10,350 nucleotides of DNA from Euperipatoides rowelli (lineage: Eukaryota > Onychophora > Udeonychophora > Euonychophora > Peripatopsidae): assembly GCA_003024985.2 (NCBI GenBank), contig PXIH01S0011825.1, one strand, 5' to 3'. The position numbers and the translations under genes are program-made. Below the pieces are notes generated by a model. That model did no database searches, had not been told where the DNA came from, and worked only from the letters and a program-made list of their open reading frames with translations. Below are positions 7,436 to 10,350 of this stretch, piece after piece (position 1 is the stretch's first letter; each line of letters starts with the position of its first letter).

Positions 7436-8510
7436 CTAGGAAACACAAGTTTCAGTATGCCTCTCTAACATCTACTGAATGTCAAATACAAAATTAACTG
7501 CAATCAAAATCTGACAACTACACAAATAACTACAATTAAAACCTGTTTCTATTATTATTAATTCAATAAATTTTAAAAATTTCTAAACTCTACATTGTCA
7601 CCTTCTAAGCTGATTTTAAATTAAACCATAGACTATCAATTTGAAATACAGTCTGTAACAAGCAACAAACTAAGTTTAGCTGATATCATATGTGATTGTG
7701 ATAAATGACTATAATAATAATGTTACTATACATTTTTCTAACAGTGTATGTGCAACTTTAAAATAAAAATACAAAAGTTTAAAAAAAATGTAGATTAATG
7801 TGTAGGCACTGCAATGACTTACATAATATGTCAAATTTTAAAAAAACAAAAACCACAATATTACTATAAAATAATAAATACTGAATATACGATAAAGACA
7901 TTAACAATTAATTGAATACAAACATCAATTTCCTAATTATTACAGTATTCAAAATAAAGTTGAAGCTGTATTAATTGTAATTAAAAATATTAGTATGGTA
8001 GTTAAAAAATACCATAACAAGGATGTAAAATAAAAATCAGCATTTCAAACAAAGATATTTTGAAATTGAAAAACATTAAAATTAAATAACAAAAGGAAAT
8101 AATTAACTACATAAATCAAAAATTATTACCTATATTTTATAGCTATATAGCCTACTATCATATAACGATTAAATCTTATTTAAAAAACAGCTGTTACAAT
8201 TAAATACAATATCTTAATTTCCTTATTTAACATAAAAGCCAGTTTCTAAATTTTTAAAAATTTTGAAATACCAGTACTGTAATTGAAATTTGAGATATTA
8301 ACCCCATTGCTGCTATATCTAAATGGAAAGATTTTAATACAAATTTCAGATAAATTTATTTTGTTAACAGAGGTCATATATAATTTTTTCAAATGATAAA
8401 AAGGTATTAATTTTCAGAAGACTGACTCTGAATACTGTCAAAAATAAGCCAAGATTACAACAAAGCCAAAAAGTTACATCATATTAGGAAATAGCATTTT
8501 GAAAACAACC
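7436..8510. other. Long A-rich stretch, nothing seen
   Basis: Plus strand A-rich with frequent ATTA and AAAAT words. Isolated donor- or acceptor-like sequences on the minus strand (for example near 7820 and 8125) have no open frame between them. TAGCCTA recurs at about 8148. Confidence 0.5.
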
Positions 8511-8693
8511 CGGGTCTTTTCAAGATGGTGGTCAATTTTTTAAATTTTGTATTATAGGGATTATGGTTTTTTATACCCAAATATGGGCATATGACATCAC
8601 AAATTCAAGATGACAATAGAAAATGACATCATTTTCGAAGTTAGAATCCAAGATGGCCGACTTCCTGTTTCATACAGCTATAGGTGGTATTGA

Positions 8694-8725
8694 TAGTATC
8701 AATATTATTGACAATATCGATACTA
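8694..8725. repeat. Hairpin within the composite block
   Basis: tagtatcaatatt (8694-8706) pairs with aatatcgatacta (8713-8725) at 12 of 13 positions, with a 6-base loop. It places one TATCGATA in the right arm. Confidence 0.7.
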
Positions 8726-8769
8726 AAGTATCAATATTATCAATAATAAAGTATCAATATTATCTATAA
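8724..8769. repeat. 23-bp tandem pair
   Basis: taaagtatcaatattatc followed by aataa at 8724-8746 is repeated at 8747-8769 with one or two changes (tataa at the end). It sits between TATCGATA copies and appears to be a local expansion of the same pattern. Confidence 0.8.
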
Positions 8770-9396
8770 TATCACTAGTATCGATACTGATAGTATCGAT
8801 AAATCCAACCTGGCCACCATTCTGTTCCTATATCTTCAAGGTTTAAAGGGTATGGATAATATCGATATTATAAATGATACATACAATCCATAGTATTAAG
8901 TGACATCACAAAATCCAAGAGGGCTGACTTCCTGTTTTTTTAAAGGTATAAGGGGTTTTGGTAGTATCGATACTAATACTATCGATACTTTGGAGTGACA
9001 TCATGAAATCCATGATGGCTGACTGGAAGTGACATCATAGGATGTGCAGAAACGATGTGCCATCAACTTCAAATATTTTTTGTTCATCAGAGATTTTTCG
9101 ATTTTTGTTGAAGTGCCACACCCACCCATGATGTCATAGGACCTCGATATTTGGTACGAGAGTAGTCCACACCCAAAAGGTCATACCTACCAATTATCAG
9201 CTTGATACGTCATCATTAATATGCACAGAATGATGCGCAAAGTACTTAACTTTTATAGCCTATAGCCTTATACTGTAGATTTTTTTAAAATATTTAAGTT
9301 CAGGAGCATGAGCAGTACCACGTTCAATATCTGCCTAAATAGCAAAATATGAATCTCCTTTCTCTCATTATTTAGAAAATGAGAACATTCATAACC

Positions 9397-9612
9397 TCTC
9401 GTATAACATTTAGTAAATGAGAAGCACCCTTGAGAATTGACTCAAAAATCCACCTCTCTACAACACGTTGCTATTGCCAACCATCCACATCTTTGGAACA
9501 ACCTTCCAAATACTGCAGTCATTTGCAATCAGCAACTTTTTCTCACAAACCGATTTTCTTTTGAGTCAAAATCTCAAGGGTACTTAACATTTCCTAACGG
9601 GGTTATATGGGC
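9397..9612. repeat. Long imperfect inverted repeat (fold-back element)
   Basis: The best-matched arms are cccttgagaattgactcaaa (9427-9446) and tttgagtcaaaatctcaaggg (9560-9580), which differ by about two positions. Similarity continues outward: gggtacttaacatttcctaa on the right matches the complement of the left flank gggtgcttctcatttactaa, to about 9397 on the left and 9612 on the right, fading beyond. The unpaired centre is about 110 bases. It could be a fold-back or MITE-type element; no target duplication was recognised. The plus-strand frame at 9437-9649 overlaps it. Confidence 0.75.
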
Positions 9613-9649
9613 AGAGATAGGGGAGAACATGTTCATTGGAAGACACTAA
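9437..9649 (+). pseudogene. Weak trace of a LINE-type ORF C-terminus (doubtful)
   Basis: This 70-codon frame contains HPHLWNNLPNTAV followed by FLTNRFSF. The pattern P-x-LWN-x-LP a short way before F-x-x-R resembles the extreme C-terminus of many non-LTR retrotransposon polymerase proteins, where xxLWNSLPxxV is followed by a SFKxRL-type string. There is no reverse transcriptase domain upstream in this window and composition is ordinary. Part of the frame lies in an arm of the inverted repeat. It may therefore be a small LINE 3' fragment or a chance open frame. Confidence 0.18.
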
Positions 9650-9714
9650 AACTTTCTATTTATACATACCGGTACTACAGAATATAAAATTTATTATGAG
9701 AAGTAAAAAGGAAA

Positions 9715-10190
9715 ATTAAATATCTATTGAAAACATCTTGTAAATAAAATTCTGCTTCAGGGCATAATTATGTGATTCAAAATTATTTATCTTAACATAT
9801 TCACGTTATGTATTTATTTATAAATATTAAATAGTATTTTTGTATTCATTTAAACTAAAATGGTTCAAATAGATTAAACCAGATGTCCTTCTTCTTATCA
9901 CTTTTATCTAAAGACATGTTAAAAGACATCATTAAGAGTACAACCCACACATCACATCGCTATCATCTTAAGCACATTGATTATCACATTAAGAAACGAG
10001 AGCAAAGTCTTATTTAAAAAATAGCGACGAAAATGAATCTAAAATAGCTATTGAAATCATTAGCTAAATAAAATTGTAGCTTGAGTCGTATTTACAGTAT
10101 TAAAAGATTTTTATTTTCATTATAAATAAATGCATGTTAAGTATTTATTTATATACAAAAGTATTTCATTTAAAACTAGAACATTGCTAT
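9715..10190. repeat. Diverged direct duplication, about 150 bp per copy
   Basis: Copy one runs about 9715-9865 and copy two about 10040-10190, offset 324-331 bases. Shared landmarks in the same order: ctattgaaaacatc / ctattgaaatcatt, then gtaaataaaattctgctt / ctaaataaaattgtagctt, then gttatgtatttatttata / gttaagtatttatttata, then attcatttaaactaa / tttcatttaaaacta. The copies are well diverged, so the duplication is old. The sequence between (9866-10039) and after (10191-10350) shows nothing else. Confidence 0.6.
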
Positions 10191-10350
10191 CTTCATCATG
10201 AGGTCACACGTTCAAGAAGCAGTAGATGTCACTTTGACGATAAGATATAAGATGATTCTGTCAATGTCGTTTATCAATTGCACAAGCTTTGTGACTTAGA
10301 TTTATTTTTAAAAAACTTAAATTGATTTTTTTGTTTTTTTACAAAAATAA

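Larger units (their letters stand above)
8517..9220. repeat. Composite repeat block: TATCGATA, TGACATCA and AAGATGGCCGACTTCC modules
   Basis: Three kinds of short module alternate. TATCGATA occurs six times (8715, 8779, 8794, 8860, 8965, 8980). TGACATCA occurs six times (8592, 8624, 8901, 8996, 9030, and inverted at 9129-9136). A longer module, aatccaagatggccgacttcctgttt-like, is clearest at 8645-8670 and repeats with changes at 8911-8937 and 9006-9029; partial forms lie at 8519 and 8603. A further pair, gatgtgcagaaacgatgtgc near 9041 and atatgcacagaatgatgcgc near 9219, is a diverged direct repeat. The layout suggests a dispersed satellite-like or transposon-derived element. TATCGATA equals the Drosophila DREF site, AAGATGGC matches a YY1 core and CTTCCTG an ETS core, so regulatory activity is possible but unproven. 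Confidence 0.75.

Overview
The window is AT-rich (very roughly 70% A+T), full of homopolymer A and T runs, short microsatellites and hairpin-forming words, and has no long open reading frame on either strand. With splice-site-like sequences, AATAAA signals and transposon remnants, this looks like intronic or intergenic DNA of an animal. The recurring words TAGGCCTA and TAGCCTAT suggest an invertebrate to me, but that is an impression; the species cannot be read from the sequence. Nothing suggests bacterial, organellar or viral origin.

Layout: 1-46 is a CG/CA alternating tract. 404-541 holds three hairpins, one with a perfect 20-bp stem. 951-1030 is a diverged 42-bp tandem pair. 2117-2440 is a short non-autonomous hAT-type DNA transposon with a perfect 8-bp target duplication (ATTAAATA), the best-supported feature here. 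About 3921-4743 looks like a transcribed leader on the plus strand: CCAAT, a TATA-like box, a more GC-rich body and a consensus splice donor. It may be a first exon or a degenerate LTR. 5134-5254 has exon-like signals on both strands. 5656-5917 carries three copies of a GGTAAAATGAT-like word plus overlapping palindromes. 5918-7348 and 7436-8510 show almost nothing. 8517-9220 is a dense composite repeat block: six TATCGATA octamers, six TGACATCA octamers and repeated AAGATGGCCGACTTCCTG-type modules. 9397-9612 is a long imperfect inverted repeat, and 9715-10190 contains a diverged direct duplication.

The only hint of protein-coding sequence is a set of short minus-strand segments at 7349-7430, 2640-2674, 1486-1527 and 787-815. 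Each has plausible splice signals, and their phases are mutually compatible, giving a hypothetical small-exon gene ending at 787 just upstream of an AATAAA. This is a hypothesis built by eye. One of its donors is weak, and a further exon-like segment at 5134-5254 does not fit the same frame. The first segment carries a perfect 21-bp tandem duplication that keeps the frame and creates an extra acceptor site. No complete gene, RNA gene, CRISPR array or autonomous mobile element could be supported.
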